Assembly: GCA_944322885.1 (NCBI GenBank)
Contig: CALUQH010000037.1
Span: 1-44,711 of the forward strand
Length of the DNA stretch: 44,711 bases
Direction: 5' to 3'
Source: Candidatus Gastranaerophilales bacterium
GTDB taxonomy: Bacteria; Cyanobacteriota; Vampirovibrionia; Gastranaerophilales; Gastranaerophilaceae
Positions 15,942 to 24,982 of the stretch are shown piece after piece. Under the pieces are notes generated by a model that saw only the letters and a program-made list of their open reading frames with translations, ran no database searches and was not told the DNA's origin. Each line of letters opens with the position of its first letter. Position 1 is the first letter of the stretch. A program made the translations under genes and the position numbers.

Positions 15942-18900
15942 TTATGCAAAGTAGCGTTTTAAAGCTGCCTGACGTTTTCTGCGTTTTTTCATTATTTCCT
16001 GAGTCCTTCTGTCAAATTCCCAGGCCGGAATAACTTTTCTTTTTGTATTGTCATCAGTTTCGTCATTGTAAGTCATTATGCTTGATGCAAGCTGTCCTGC
16101 TGTTCCGATAAGTTCCATATAAGGATCAGCTTTTTCCATGAATTTTTCAAATTTGCTTATTTTACGATCTCCGTCAGTCTTATTATCCTTATTATCATTT
16201 TGGGCTTCAGTTGTGTCATTATTTTCTGTATCTGTTTCATTTTGAGCTTCTGCTTTTATTTCTTCTTCTGCTTGAGCTTCTGCTTCAGATCTCAATTCCG
16301 CTTCTGATTCCGGTTTAGTATCCTGAAGCGTTTCATTATCTGTCTTGTTATTTTCTGTTGTCTGGTTAATTTCCTGAATAACTTCATCTGTTGACTCTGA
16401 AGAATCCTGTGTAGCTGCCTGTTTTAATTCTTCTGCCTGTTGTTTTTGAACATCTGTTTGTTCTGTTTGTATTTCTGTTGATTCTGTTGTTGTGTCTGTA
16501 GTTGTATTATCTGTTGTAGTTGTTACTTCTGAAGTATCAGTATTTTGGGTTGTTGTCTGTTCGCCTTTTTTTATTTCTTCTTTTTTATCGGTATCTGTAT
16601 CATCGCCGCCTTGTTCTTTGCTTTCTGTTTTTTCTGTTTCGGATACTTTTTTTGCAGCTTTGCTTTCCTGAATGCTTGAAGCAATATTACCTGCAGTACC
16701 GACTAATGTTAAGCCCATACCGACCATTCCCATAATGTTTGTTAATGCCGTATCGCCTTCTTTACCCTGCCACTGTCTGACCTGGCTGATAACCTGGCTT
16801 GTATTTGAAATCAAGCTGCCTGACTGCATTGCAATTGTTGAAAATTTAGAAAGAGAACTTTTTGCAACACCTTCGGCTGTTTTGCCTAACGAGCCGAATG
16901 CTCCGATTGCACCTGTGACAGCAGAAGCTGCTCCGGCAATAGTAGCGATTGAACCTAATATGCCGGCATCTTTACCTTGGAATTGTTGAACAGACGCCCC
17001 AAGGCTTGCTGCAGAACTAACGACATTGAGTGATGCTGTAGCTATCTGCAACCCGGAACTTGCGGCAGCCCCTGTCCCAACCATAGTTAATGCGGCTGTT
17101 GCGATTGACATCCCCAATGTTATAAACGCCTGATCTATCATGCCGTTTGCGGCTAATATACCGGTCTTTACGGTTGCACAGAATAATGTACCAGCAAGAC
17201 CTATTTTAGTTAAAAGAGCGCCTAACGCTGCGGTAAACGGGATTACTGATAAAAGTGCACCGATAGATGTTACAACCTGGAATACTTTTTCGAAAATCCC
17301 GACAAGACCAATTTTTTTCTGTAATGCTTTTTGTTTTGCTTCTTCAGCTTTTAATCTTTCATTGGCCTTTTTCTCTTTGGTTTTTGTGACTTTTTGGAAT
17401 TTTTTATTTGATGTTTTGATAAATTTTTGTGAAGCTGTAATTTTGCTCTGATTTCGCTGCACAATTTTATCATTAGCTGTAAATTGTATGCCTAATTGAT
17501 TTATTCTCTGGTTATTAGTTTCTATTGATGATATTTTTTCGTTAACTGTAGCATTTTGAGCCTGTCCGGCATTAAAACCGGTGGATACTAAAAGTCCTCC
17601 TGCTTGATTTTGGTTATCAGCAGGTTGGGTAGGCTGATTAGCAGCAGCTGTTTGGGCTTCTGCCGTTAATTGTTCATTTTGTACTGTTAACTCTTCAAAT
17701 TCTTGCAAAATTTGAAGCTGTTGTTTTTGAATTTGTTCTGTTTCTTTTTGAAGCTTTTCCATTTCCTTAGATTCTTTTGTTATTTTCTTCTGAAGGTTTT
17801 TAGCTTCTTTTTCAAGTTGTTTTTCAGATTTTTCTTCATCTTTTGTAATTTCTTCAGTTTCTTTTTGATCTTTTGCTGTTTGAGATTTGATACTGCTGAG
17901 ATTTTTGTTGGCATCGGCAGCTTGGCTTTTCGCGTTATTTTTATTGACTTCGGGAACTTCATCGCCTTTGTTTGAATTTGAAGAATTGTTGTTAACAGTA
18001 ACGGCCGGTGCGGAATTTCTTGTTATGTTTTTTTCTTTGGTTAAAGCAGCCATATCAGAAGCATTCCCGGCATTTTTTACAGGTGATGTCGGAATAGGAG
18101 TTGAGTTTGATGGCTCTTGCATTGAAATAGCTGCAGTTGTTTCTTTAACTGTAGTATCTGCCTGAGCACCGGTTTTGGCAGTAGTTTCTTCAGGGCTTTC
18201 TGATGAATTTGTTTCATTTGTTACTGGTTTATTATCTGACTTTTTATTGTTTTCTTCTTCCTGTTTTTTTTCTTCATCACCCTGTGAAACACCTTGCGGA
18301 GTATCTTCTCCGGTAATTTCTACAATTTGATTATTTACTGTATTTAGAGATTTTAAAGCATCGTTGCCGTCACCAACAGCGGAATTAGTTGTTTTTTCGG
18401 CAAGTTTTGCAAGAGGTGTATTTGCAATAATTCTTGCAGCAAACCCTATTCCTATACTTATTGTGCCTTTGGCAATATTAAGCATCCCTTTAGAAAACTG
18501 GAATGATGCGATTTGTGATAAACCGACTTTGACCCGATATGTACCTATTTTAGTAAGTGTAATACCGCTGTTTTTGGTGAAATCTAAATCTTCTTTAGCT
18601 TGAGGGATTATTTCTTCTTTTTGTTCTGTATTGTCAGCGATTTTTTCTTCTTCGTCAGGAATTGCTTTATCAAGTTTATTTTTTTCTTTAGCTGTGTTGG
18701 TGGTAAATTCCTGTTTTGAGGTTTCTCCTTCTTGCTGAGTGTTTGCGATTGCTTGATTGTTTGATGCAATTTTTTGTTTATTTGCTTCAACGGTATTTTT
18801 ATCCGATTCTTCCATCCCGTTGTATTTTTGCGGATCATCTTTCCCGCTATTTATATTTTCGTCTATCTGATCTTCTGATTCTCCTGTGATAGAACTTATT

Positions 18901-20378
18901 TCTTTTTTAAGTTGTTTATTTTCTTCTTCGTATTTTTCTATTTCCTGCTGGCGTTTTGCTTCTTCTTCTTTGAAAGCTTTTACAAGTCTTGTAACTTTAA
19001 TATTTGCTAAATATGCAAATTTCTTGTCATTTTTTGCAACTTTAATAGATTTAACAGCATAAACAGACTGAGAAAGAAGATCTCCGTTAATATCAGCGGC
19101 GTCTTTTATAAGTCCTTTTACACTGTCATCGGTTATCTCAAAATCTTCTTGTTCCGTTACGCCCTGAGTTTTTGTTTCATTTTTTGCCGTGATACTCTCG
19201 GGGTTGGTTTCCTGAACGGCACCTTTACCGTTTTCGTTTTCAGGCAGGTTCAGTTCTTCCGGTGTAACAAGCTGATCTTTAATGTCAAGAACTGTTGCTA
19301 TATCGTTAACGGAACTTTTGGTTTCTGATGTATATTCTTTGGTTTCATTACCTATTTTATCGGCTTCTTCCGCAAGGTTTTTACCTTTGGCCATGGTAAC
19401 TATGGTTCTTATAAATCCTATTTCTTTTGATACGGATTGTGCTGTCGTTTTATAATTTGTTTTAGATGTATAATCAGCAAGAGTGTCACCGATTTCAAGA
19501 GTTTCATCGGCAAGTTCTTCTCCAAGAGTAACATATATGTTAATTTCGTTTAAAGATTTTGCAATTTCTTGTTTATCAATACTGAATGTATCATCATCTG
19601 AAGATTTTTTTTCTTCAAACATACCTGTAAGTTCGGCATATCTTTGAGCTTCTTTATCTGATAATGCTTCACCGTTATTGATTTTTGTCTGAATTTTATT
19701 CCATTCTTTAATAAAGTCTTCATATTCCTGAAGAGACTTTTTTTGTTCTTCCATTTTATCTTTAAATGTACGTTCTCTTCTATTTTTTTCAGGAAGAAGT
19801 TCATCTATTGCATCGCTGATTTTTTCATTGGTTTCTTCACATTTTTCGATTTTTTTAGCTGCTTTGGGTACAAGTTCAAGAAAAGGTTCTTTTTCAGCGA
19901 TTTCGTCATTTCCAGAATCAGTTTCGTCTCCGGTATAGTTTGTACCTGTTGACTCATAGATTGAATGCGCAATATCAAGAACATCTTGCGGAATATTTAC
20001 ACCGTTATTTTCCATTTGAATAATTTCTTCGGCTGAGTAGCCTGCCCATTGCGGGTCAAGAGTTATACCTTTTTCTTTTGCATAACCTTCAATGGAATAT
20101 TTAATCCTTAAATCATTTTTTCTAAGGGTTGAATATTCTCCGGATGGGGCATTTCTCCAGTTGTATCCGTTTTCATCCAGCGGTTCATACTCAACGTCGT
20201 CATTACCGTAGTATTCCTTAAAAAAGTCATTATAGTATTTGACGAAATCTTCTTTTTCTTCCCCGCTCAACTCATAATAACGCGTCATGGCCTCAGTATA
20301 TGTTATCTGCTCGCCGTTTTCTTCAAGATAATATTGCTGTAATATTTCGTATTTATTTGGTATACCTGTAACGCGCAT
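15942..20378 (-). CDS. Giant coiled-coil protein with two hydrophobic blocks
   Basis: A 1478-residue protein of no recognised family and no signal peptide. The N terminus (1-130) is acidic and Tyr-rich. Long heptad-rich helices cover about 170-600 and 850-1020. Hydrophobic Ala/Gly-rich blocks lie near 610-660 and 1020-1240 (GALLSVIPFTAALGALLTKI). Between and after them are Gln/Thr/Asn/Glu-rich low-complexity linkers. The last 25 residues are basic and end in LKRYFA. The helix-hydrophobic-helix plan is seen in membrane-inserting translocators and pore formers, but I see no homology that proves this. AAGGAAAAGGAT precedes the ATG. It appears monocistronic. Confidence 0.75.
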   Translation of the reverse strand: MRVTGIPNKYEILQQYYLEENGEQITYTEAMTRYYELSGEEKEDFVKYYNDFFKEYYGNDDVEYEPLDENGYNWRNAPSGEYSTLRKNDLRIKYSIEGYAKEKGITLDPQWAGYSAEEIIQMENNGVNIPQDVLDIAHSIYESTGTNYTGDETDSGNDEIAEKEPFLELVPKAAKKIEKCEETNEKISDAIDELLPEKNRRERTFKDKMEEQKKSLQEYEDFIKEWNKIQTKINNGEALSDKEAQRYAELTGMFEEKKSSDDDTFSIDKQEIAKSLNEINIYVTLGEELADETLEIGDTLADYTSKTNYKTTAQSVSKEIGFIRTIVTMAKGKNLAEEADKIGNETKEYTSETKSSVNDIATVLDIKDQLVTPEELNLPENENGKGAVQETNPESITAKNETKTQGVTEQEDFEITDDSVKGLIKDAADINGDLLSQSVYAVKSIKVAKNDKKFAYLANIKVTRLVKAFKEEEAKRQQEIEKYEEENKQLKKEISSITGESEDQIDENINSGKDDPQKYNGMEESDKNTVEANKQKIASNNQAIANTQQEGETSKQEFTTNTAKEKNKLDKAIPDEEEKIADNTEQKEEIIPQAKEDLDFTKNSGITLTKIGTYRVKVGLSQIASFQFSKGMLNIAKGTISIGIGFAARIIANTPLAKLAEKTTNSAVGDGNDALKSLNTVNNQIVEITGEDTPQGVSQGDEEKKQEEENNKKSDNKPVTNETNSSESPEETTAKTGAQADTTVKETTAAISMQEPSNSTPIPTSPVKNAGNASDMAALTKEKNITRNSAPAVTVNNNSSNSNKGDEVPEVNKNNAKSQAADANKNLSSIKSQTAKDQKETEEITKDEEKSEKQLEKEAKNLQKKITKESKEMEKLQKETEQIQKQQLQILQEFEELTVQNEQLTAEAQTAAANQPTQPADNQNQAGGLLVSTGFNAGQAQNATVNEKISSIETNNQRINQLGIQFTANDKIVQRNQSKITASQKFIKTSNKKFQKVTKTKEKKANERLKAEEAKQKALQKKIGLVGIFEKVFQVVTSIGALLSVIPFTAALGALLTKIGLAGTLFCATVKTGILAANGMIDQAFITLGMSIATAALTMVGTGAAASSGLQIATASLNVVSSAASLGASVQQFQGKDAGILGSIATIAGAASAVTGAIGAFGSLGKTAEGVAKSSLSKFSTIAMQSGSLISNTSQVISQVRQWQGKEGDTALTNIMGMVGMGLTLVGTAGNIASSIQESKAAKKVSETEKTESKEQGGDDTDTDKKEEIKKGEQTTTQNTDTSEVTTTTDNTTTDTTTESTEIQTEQTDVQKQQAEELKQAATQDSSESTDEVIQEINQTTENNKTDNETLQDTKPESEAELRSEAEAQAEEEIKAEAQNETDTENNDTTEAQNDNKDNKTDGDRKISKFEKFMEKADPYMELIGTAGQLASSIMTYNDETDDNTKRKVIPAWEFDRRTQEIMKKRRKRQAALKRYFA

Positions 20379-20460
20379 AATTTATCCTTTTCCTTAATGA
20401 ATTTATCGGAATAAAGGGGATAAATCTTTAATAAATCAGGGATATGTAAATTCTTATATA

Positions 20461-20496
20461 ACCAAAAAGCGCATAAAGTAAGAACTTTACACGCTT
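20461..20496 (-). terminator. Intrinsic terminator of thioredoxin gene
   Basis: On the minus strand a 13-bp stem with two G-U pairs (AAGCGTGTAAAGT/ACTTTATGCGCTT, 4-base loop) is followed by TTTTTGG. It lies 33 bases after the trxA stop. Confidence 0.75.
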
Positions 20497-20528
20497 TACA
20501 ATAGTTAATATTTCCCTGAATCGGTTAC

Positions 20529-20852
20529 TTATAAGTGTTTTTCAATATTTGAAATAATTGTTGATTTTGGCATTAAACCGACAAGTCTTTCCAGAGCTTT
20601 TCCGTTTTTGAAAACCAAAAGACTTGGCAGCCCGCTTATTGAATAATCCTGGGCTGTTTTTAAATTTTCGTCGGTATTAACTTTTACGAATTTTACTTTG
20701 CCTGAAAATTCTGTTGCAACTTCATCCAATATTGGACTTAATTTTCTGCACGGGCCGCACCATGGAGCCCAGAAATCAACTACAACAGGCTGTTCGCAAT
20801 TTAAAACTTCCTGTTCAAAATTTGTATCATTAATATCAATTGCGTTTGACAT
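20529..20852 (-). CDS. trxA: Thioredoxin
   Basis: A classical 107-residue cytoplasmic thioredoxin that reduces protein disulfides. The active site WAPWCGPCRKL (about 29-39), the cis-Pro loop GLPSLLVF and the length are all standard. The ATG at 20852 is preferred over the GTG just before it, because AAGGAG sits 7 bases upstream of the ATG. It is divergent from the DnaQ-like gene with about 95 bases between them, and monocistronic with its own terminator. No thioredoxin reductase is nearby. Confidence 0.97.
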   Translation of the reverse strand: MSNAIDINDTNFEQEVLNCEQPVVVDFWAPWCGPCRKLSPILDEVATEFSGKVKFVKVNTDENLKTAQDYSISGLPSLLVFKNGKALERLVGLMPKSTIISNIEKHL

Positions 20853-20947
20853 CACATATCTCCTTCTTTTCGGTACTTAACGGATTTATTCTAACACAGA
20901 AAATTTTTTTGTGCTATTATCTTAATAGAATTCTATAGGATAAGAAA

Positions 20948-21865
20948 ATGGCTAGGAAAAAAGTAATAGAAATTGTTCTCGACACGGAAACAACAGGCTT
21001 GGATTATACAAAGGAGCGGATGGTTGAATTCGCGGCTGTGAGGCTTGAAAACGGAAAGATAAAAGATGAATTTCAAACTCTTATTAACCCCGAGCAGCAT
21101 ATCAGAAAATCAAGTATTGCAATTCATGGAATTACACAGGATATGGTGGCTGATGCGCCGACAGAAGCAGAGGCCATGCCAAAAATTCTTGAATTTATCG
21201 GAGATTATCCGATTGTCGCTCATAACTGTATTTTTGATTATACATTTTTAAATGAAGCAAGCCTGAGAACAACAGGTAAGGAATTAAACAATCCTCGTAT
21301 AGATTCACAGCAAATGTTTAAAGAAATTTATCCTGATTTGCCTTCACACGGGTTAGAAGCTTTAACTGATAAATTTAAAGTGGATTTGAAAAATCATCAC
21401 AGAGCAATGGCTGATACAATGGGACTGGCTCTTGCTTACCCTAAGCTTAAAAAACTCTATCTTCAAAAATATGACTGGGAAGTAAAACAGCTTGATAATG
21501 TTGAATATTTATTTGAAAGATTTTTGAGAATTCAGCAGACTGTTACGACTTTGCAATCAGAATTACAGGATTTGAAATCAGTATTTAAATTATACTTTGA
21601 ACAGGGCGGAAAACCTATTGTATCTCAATCAGGAGAAACACTTGTCTACAATTCAAAGCAGTCTTTCGGCTACGACCTTCATCAGATAAAAGATGTTCTT
21701 GAGGAAGTCGGCGCGTTTGATAAGGCTGTTAAACTTAATACAGGATTTATAGACAGACTCGTCTGCGGCTGCAGATTGGATGAAGAAAAACGTGAATTAA
21801 TCAAAGACGCCCGTCACGAAATAACGGAAACCAGAAATATACAAATTATAAAGGCAGGAAAATAG
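20948..21865 (+). CDS. DnaQ-like DEDDh 3'-5' exonuclease
   Basis: A 305-residue exonuclease related to the epsilon proofreading subunit. Residues 1-170 carry the three motifs: LDTETTG (12-18), HNCIFDYTFL near 98, and HHRAMADT near 150, where His and Asp are catalytic. Residues 175-305 are an extra helical, partly coiled-coil domain with an exposed CGCRLDEEKRELI, not found in epsilon. It may therefore be a stand-alone repair or RNA-processing nuclease. AGGATAAGAAA precedes the ATG. The transporter gene follows after 3 bases, so they form one transcript, though no functional link is evident. Confidence 0.88.
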   Translation: MARKKVIEIVLDTETTGLDYTKERMVEFAAVRLENGKIKDEFQTLINPEQHIRKSSIAIHGITQDMVADAPTEAEAMPKILEFIGDYPIVAHNCIFDYTFLNEASLRTTGKELNNPRIDSQQMFKEIYPDLPSHGLEALTDKFKVDLKNHHRAMADTMGLALAYPKLKKLYLQKYDWEVKQLDNVEYLFERFLRIQQTVTTLQSELQDLKSVFKLYFEQGGKPIVSQSGETLVYNSKQSFGYDLHQIKDVLEEVGAFDKAVKLNTGFIDRLVCGCRLDEEKRELIKDARHEITETRNIQIIKAGK

Positions 21866-21868
21866 AAT

Positions 21869-23257
21869 ATGTTAGCTCAATTGGCACAATTTTTTAAAGA
21901 ACCGCCGGTAAAAGAGGCAATACAGGACGGCGATAAAGTTAAAAGCATGTATGCTCACTGGAGATTAAGAATTTTTTATGCATGTTTTATAGGATATACG
22001 GTATTTTATCTATGTAAGAAAAATATAGCAGTAGCATTACCTGGATTAAGTGCTGAATACGGCTATTCAAATACAGAACTCGGATTGCTCGGAAGTTCAC
22101 TTTATTTGACTTATGGTATAGGTAAATTTGTAAACGGTGTTCTTGCAGACGGTTCTGATGTTCGTAAATTTCTGCCTACTGCATTGATTATGACAGCAAT
22201 TGCGAATATCTGCTTTGCTCTTTCTGCCGTATTTATAACTCCGGGGCACGTATCATTTTTCGGGCTGCCGACAAACACTATTTTGCTCTGGCTGTTTGTA
22301 TTTTTCTGGGGTGCATCGGGCTGGTTTCAGTCTGCCGGTTTTCCCGCTGTTGCAAAGAGTTTGACATACTGGTATTCAAATTCCGAAAGAGGGACAAAAT
22401 GGTCATTATGGTCATGTTCTCATCAGACCGGTACTTTTTTAAGTGTTATAATTTCAGGATTTTTAGTTGCGCACTGGGGCTGGAAAATGGCATTTTTTGT
22501 CCCGGGCACTCTTGCAATAATTACTGCCGTCTGGCTTTATGACAGATTGCGCGACAGACCGCAGTCTTTAGGACTTCCTGATATTGAAACATATAATAAT
22601 GAACCTGTGGCTAAAAAGCTTGAAGACTGTGAAGAAGATAACAGGTCTTATGTTGAAATATTTAAACAGAATATTTTATATAACAAAACAATCTGGCTTC
22701 TGGCAATTGCTTATATATTTGTTTATATTATAAGATTTGGGGCCGAAGACTGGATGATAAAATATTTGAGCGAGGCAAAGCATAATTCACTTGAAATAGC
22801 GGCAATGAAATTAAGCTCGCTTCCGCTTGTCGGAATTGCCGGTACAATTTGTGCAGGCCTAATTTCTGATAAAATTTTCAAGGGGCAGAGAGCAATTGTT
22901 AACTTAATTTACCTTACAGGGGTTGTAATCTGTCTTGTACTTCTAAAATTCAATACAATAAGCGCGGTTGATTTTGTTTTAATCGGTCTGCTCGGTGCAT
23001 TTACATACGGCCCTCAGATGATGATAGGCGGTCTTTGTGCAGTTGAGTCAAGCTCCAAAAAAGTTGCCTCTGCCGCAACAGGTTTTACAGGAACTTTCGG
23101 TTACATCGGAGCTGTATTATCCGCAACAGGAACCGGATTTATGGTTGATAAATTTGGCTGGAACGGGGCAATAGCATTCTGGGTATTTTCAGCACTGATT
23201 TGTATTGCAATATGCACTGTTCTTATGTTAGATGAAAAAAAGAGAAAAAACGGATAA
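21869..23257 (+). CDS. Organophosphate:phosphate antiporter (GlpT/UhpC-like MFS)
   Basis: A 462-residue inner-membrane protein with about 12 transmembrane segments. IGYTVFYLCKKNIAVALPGL near the first helix is the signature of the OPA family, which exchanges phosphate for glycerol-3-phosphate or sugar phosphates. FFWGASGWFQSAGFPAVAKSL and WSLWSCSHQTGTFLS match conserved helices 4-5. A sensor-only UhpC role is possible, and a histidine kinase is the convergent neighbour, but no UhpA/B pair is present. It starts 3 bases after the exonuclease gene. Its end is 2 bases from the kinase's end, so the genes are tightly convergent. Confidence 0.88.
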   Translation: MLAQLAQFFKEPPVKEAIQDGDKVKSMYAHWRLRIFYACFIGYTVFYLCKKNIAVALPGLSAEYGYSNTELGLLGSSLYLTYGIGKFVNGVLADGSDVRKFLPTALIMTAIANICFALSAVFITPGHVSFFGLPTNTILLWLFVFFWGASGWFQSAGFPAVAKSLTYWYSNSERGTKWSLWSCSHQTGTFLSVIISGFLVAHWGWKMAFFVPGTLAIITAVWLYDRLRDRPQSLGLPDIETYNNEPVAKKLEDCEEDNRSYVEIFKQNILYNKTIWLLAIAYIFVYIIRFGAEDWMIKYLSEAKHNSLEIAAMKLSSLPLVGIAGTICAGLISDKIFKGQRAIVNLIYLTGVVICLVLLKFNTISAVDFVLIGLLGAFTYGPQMMIGGLCAVESSSKKVASAATGFTGTFGYIGAVLSATGTGFMVDKFGWNGAIAFWVFSALICIAICTVLMLDEKKRKNG

Positions 23258-23258
23258 T

Positions 23259-24404
23259 TTACTGAGGTATGCAAAACCAGAAAGTGCTTCCGTAATGAAG
23301 GCTTGATTTTACATAAATATCTCCGCCGTGAGCTTTGGCAATTGTTTTACATACGGCAAGCCCTACGCCCGAGCCTTGCTGGCGTTTAAGTTGGCTTCTG
23401 TTAACCTGTGTGAAAAACGTGAAGATTTTGCATAAATCTTTTTTGCTTATGCCGTCCCCGCTGTCTTTTATTTCAAATATAAATTCATTGTTAGTATTTA
23501 TGTAAGAAACAATAGATATTACGCCGTTTTCTTTACTGAATTTTATGGCATTTGAAATCAAGTTGTAAACAAGCTGTTTAAACCTTAAAGGATCTGCAGT
23601 GATTGTGACATCTGAAAGAGTATAGTTAAAAGTGAGATTCTTTTCTTTTCTCATCTCGTCAAAACTCCAGATTATGTCGTTAATAATTTTTTTTGGTTTA
23701 CATTTTTCAAGACGGAGTTCGAGCGGCTTGTATTCGCTCCGAGAAAAATCAAGAACATTTTGTATCAAACCCATTAAAAACAATGAGCTTTGGTATATGT
23801 TATTAATATATTTTTCCTCTTTTGTCCCTTTAAGATTTTCCGTAAGAAGGTCTGCAAAACCTATGATAGAATTCAGCGGGGTTTTAAATTCATGAGAAAC
23901 ACTGGCCAGAAATTCCATTCTGGTTCTGTTATTTTTTTCTTTTTCAATTTCTAAAGATATAATTTCCAATCTTGAATTTATATATTCAATTAATATGTTT
24001 ACAGTATCAATGTTATTTTTATAAAATTCATTATCATCACTTACAAGGCCGATGTAGCCGAGAGTGTTGTTTCTGTAAATTACAGGTTTTAATATTCTGC
24101 AGTCCTTTGAAAGAAAAGTCATATAATCATACAGTTCGTTTATTTCAACATTGTTATAAAAATCAGACATTGTCTGCCGTATTTTTTTTACTTCTTCTGT
24201 CAAAATCTTGTTTTTCTTATAAGCTTCTGTACCTTTCAGCCTGTTAATTTCTATTTTATTTGTTTCTAAATTGGCAAGCCCTATCCAGCAAGCTATAGCA
24301 TTCGTAACTTCTATTAATCCCTGATTCGTAAAATCCGCTATTTGTTTTTCATTTTCTGCGGTATTAATTTTTTTGATAAAATTATAAATTGCTTCTTTGT
24401 TCAT
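23259..24404 (-). CDS. Soluble sensor histidine kinase with GAF-like domain
   Basis: A 381-residue kinase from the ATG at 24404. Residues 1-150 look like a GAF-type sensor (VTNAIACWIGLANLETNKIEI) and no transmembrane segment is seen, so the input is cytoplasmic. The HisKA box EFLASVSHEFKTPLNSIIGF has its phospho-acceptor His near 170. The ATPase domain shows the N box LISNAIKFS, G1 DSGDGIS, the F box and GSGVGLAVCK. No response regulator is adjacent, so it is an orphan. Its start is 14 bases from the start of gmk, with a TATAAT box 6 bases before the ATG and no Shine-Dalgarno. Confidence 0.92.
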   Translation of the reverse strand: MNKEAIYNFIKKINTAENEKQIADFTNQGLIEVTNAIACWIGLANLETNKIEINRLKGTEAYKKNKILTEEVKKIRQTMSDFYNNVEINELYDYMTFLSKDCRILKPVIYRNNTLGYIGLVSDDNEFYKNNIDTVNILIEYINSRLEIISLEIEKEKNNRTRMEFLASVSHEFKTPLNSIIGFADLLTENLKGTKEEKYINNIYQSSLFLMGLIQNVLDFSRSEYKPLELRLEKCKPKKIINDIIWSFDEMRKEKNLTFNYTLSDVTITADPLRFKQLVYNLISNAIKFSKENGVISIVSYINTNNEFIFEIKDSGDGISKKDLCKIFTFFTQVNRSQLKRQQGSGVGLAVCKTIAKAHGGDIYVKSSLHYGSTFWFCIPQ

Positions 24405-24421
24405 TGTATAATTATAATATG
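24402..24421. promoter_or_regulatory. Compact symmetric divergent promoter, leaderless both ways
   Basis: Only 14 bases separate two divergent ATG codons. The region is nearly a perfect palindrome centred on TATAATTATA. Each strand has a TATAAT ending 6 bases before its ATG, and both genes begin ATGAACAAA. There is no room for ribosome sites, so both mRNAs should start at the ATG. The -35 elements would lie inside the opposite gene and are weak. Confidence 0.6.
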
Positions 24422-24982
24422 AACAAAAAATTATTTGTAGTATCGGGTTCATCCGGTGTCGGTAAAGGCACTGTTTTAAAGGAATTTCTTAAACGAAATC
24501 CTGATTTTATGCTGTCAATTTCCTGTACAACCCGTACTCCGCGCGATGGTGAAGTTGACGGAGTTAATTACTTTTTTATTTCCAAAGATGAATTTAAAAA
24601 TTGTATTGAAAATGATAAATTTCTTGAGTGGGCAGAATTTGCCGGGAATTTTTACGGGACTAAAAAGAAATTTATAAATCAGTGTCTGGAAGAAGGTAAA
24701 AATATAATTCTTGAGATTGACACACAGGGAGCATTAAAAGTAAAAAAACAAATGCCTGAAGCTGTTTTGATATTTATTTGCCCGCCTTCTCTGGAGGCTC
24801 TTGAAAACCGCCTTAGAGGACGTCATACAGAAGATGAGGAAACTATCCAAAAAAGGCTTAATGTTGTTAAGGAAGAGTTGGTACGCGCTCAAAATTTTGA
24901 CTATAAAATTGTAAATGACAATCTTGATAATGCTGTATCAGAACTTGAAAATGTAATATTGGGAGAACAGAGAAATGCTTAG
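24419..24982 (+). CDS. gmk: Guanylate kinase
   Basis: A 187-residue kinase that converts GMP to GDP with ATP. The P-loop SGSSGVGKGT (8-17), the GMP-binding SCTTRTPRDGEVDGVNYFF, and the lid region RLRGRHTEDEETIQKRL are standard. I use the ATG at 24419; the longer frame begins inside the opposite gene. It overlaps coaBC by 8 bases. In cyanobacteria and Firmicutes rpoZ often follows gmk, but here coaBC follows directly, with no omega gene between them. Confidence 0.97.
   Translation: MNKKLFVVSGSSGVGKGTVLKEFLKRNPDFMLSISCTTRTPRDGEVDGVNYFFISKDEFKNCIENDKFLEWAEFAGNFYGTKKKFINQCLEEGKNIILEIDTQGALKVKKQMPEAVLIFICPPSLEALENRLRGRHTEDEETIQKRLNVVKEELVRAQNFDYKIVNDNLDNAVSELENVILGEQRNA

Noticed and set aside
17703..17975. 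Phe-rich plus-strand frames within the giant gene
   Set aside because: These are antisense shadows of Lys/Glu-rich coiled-coil codons.
15942..20378. Phage tape-measure protein
   Set aside because: Length and coiled coils fit, but there is no other phage gene in the window.
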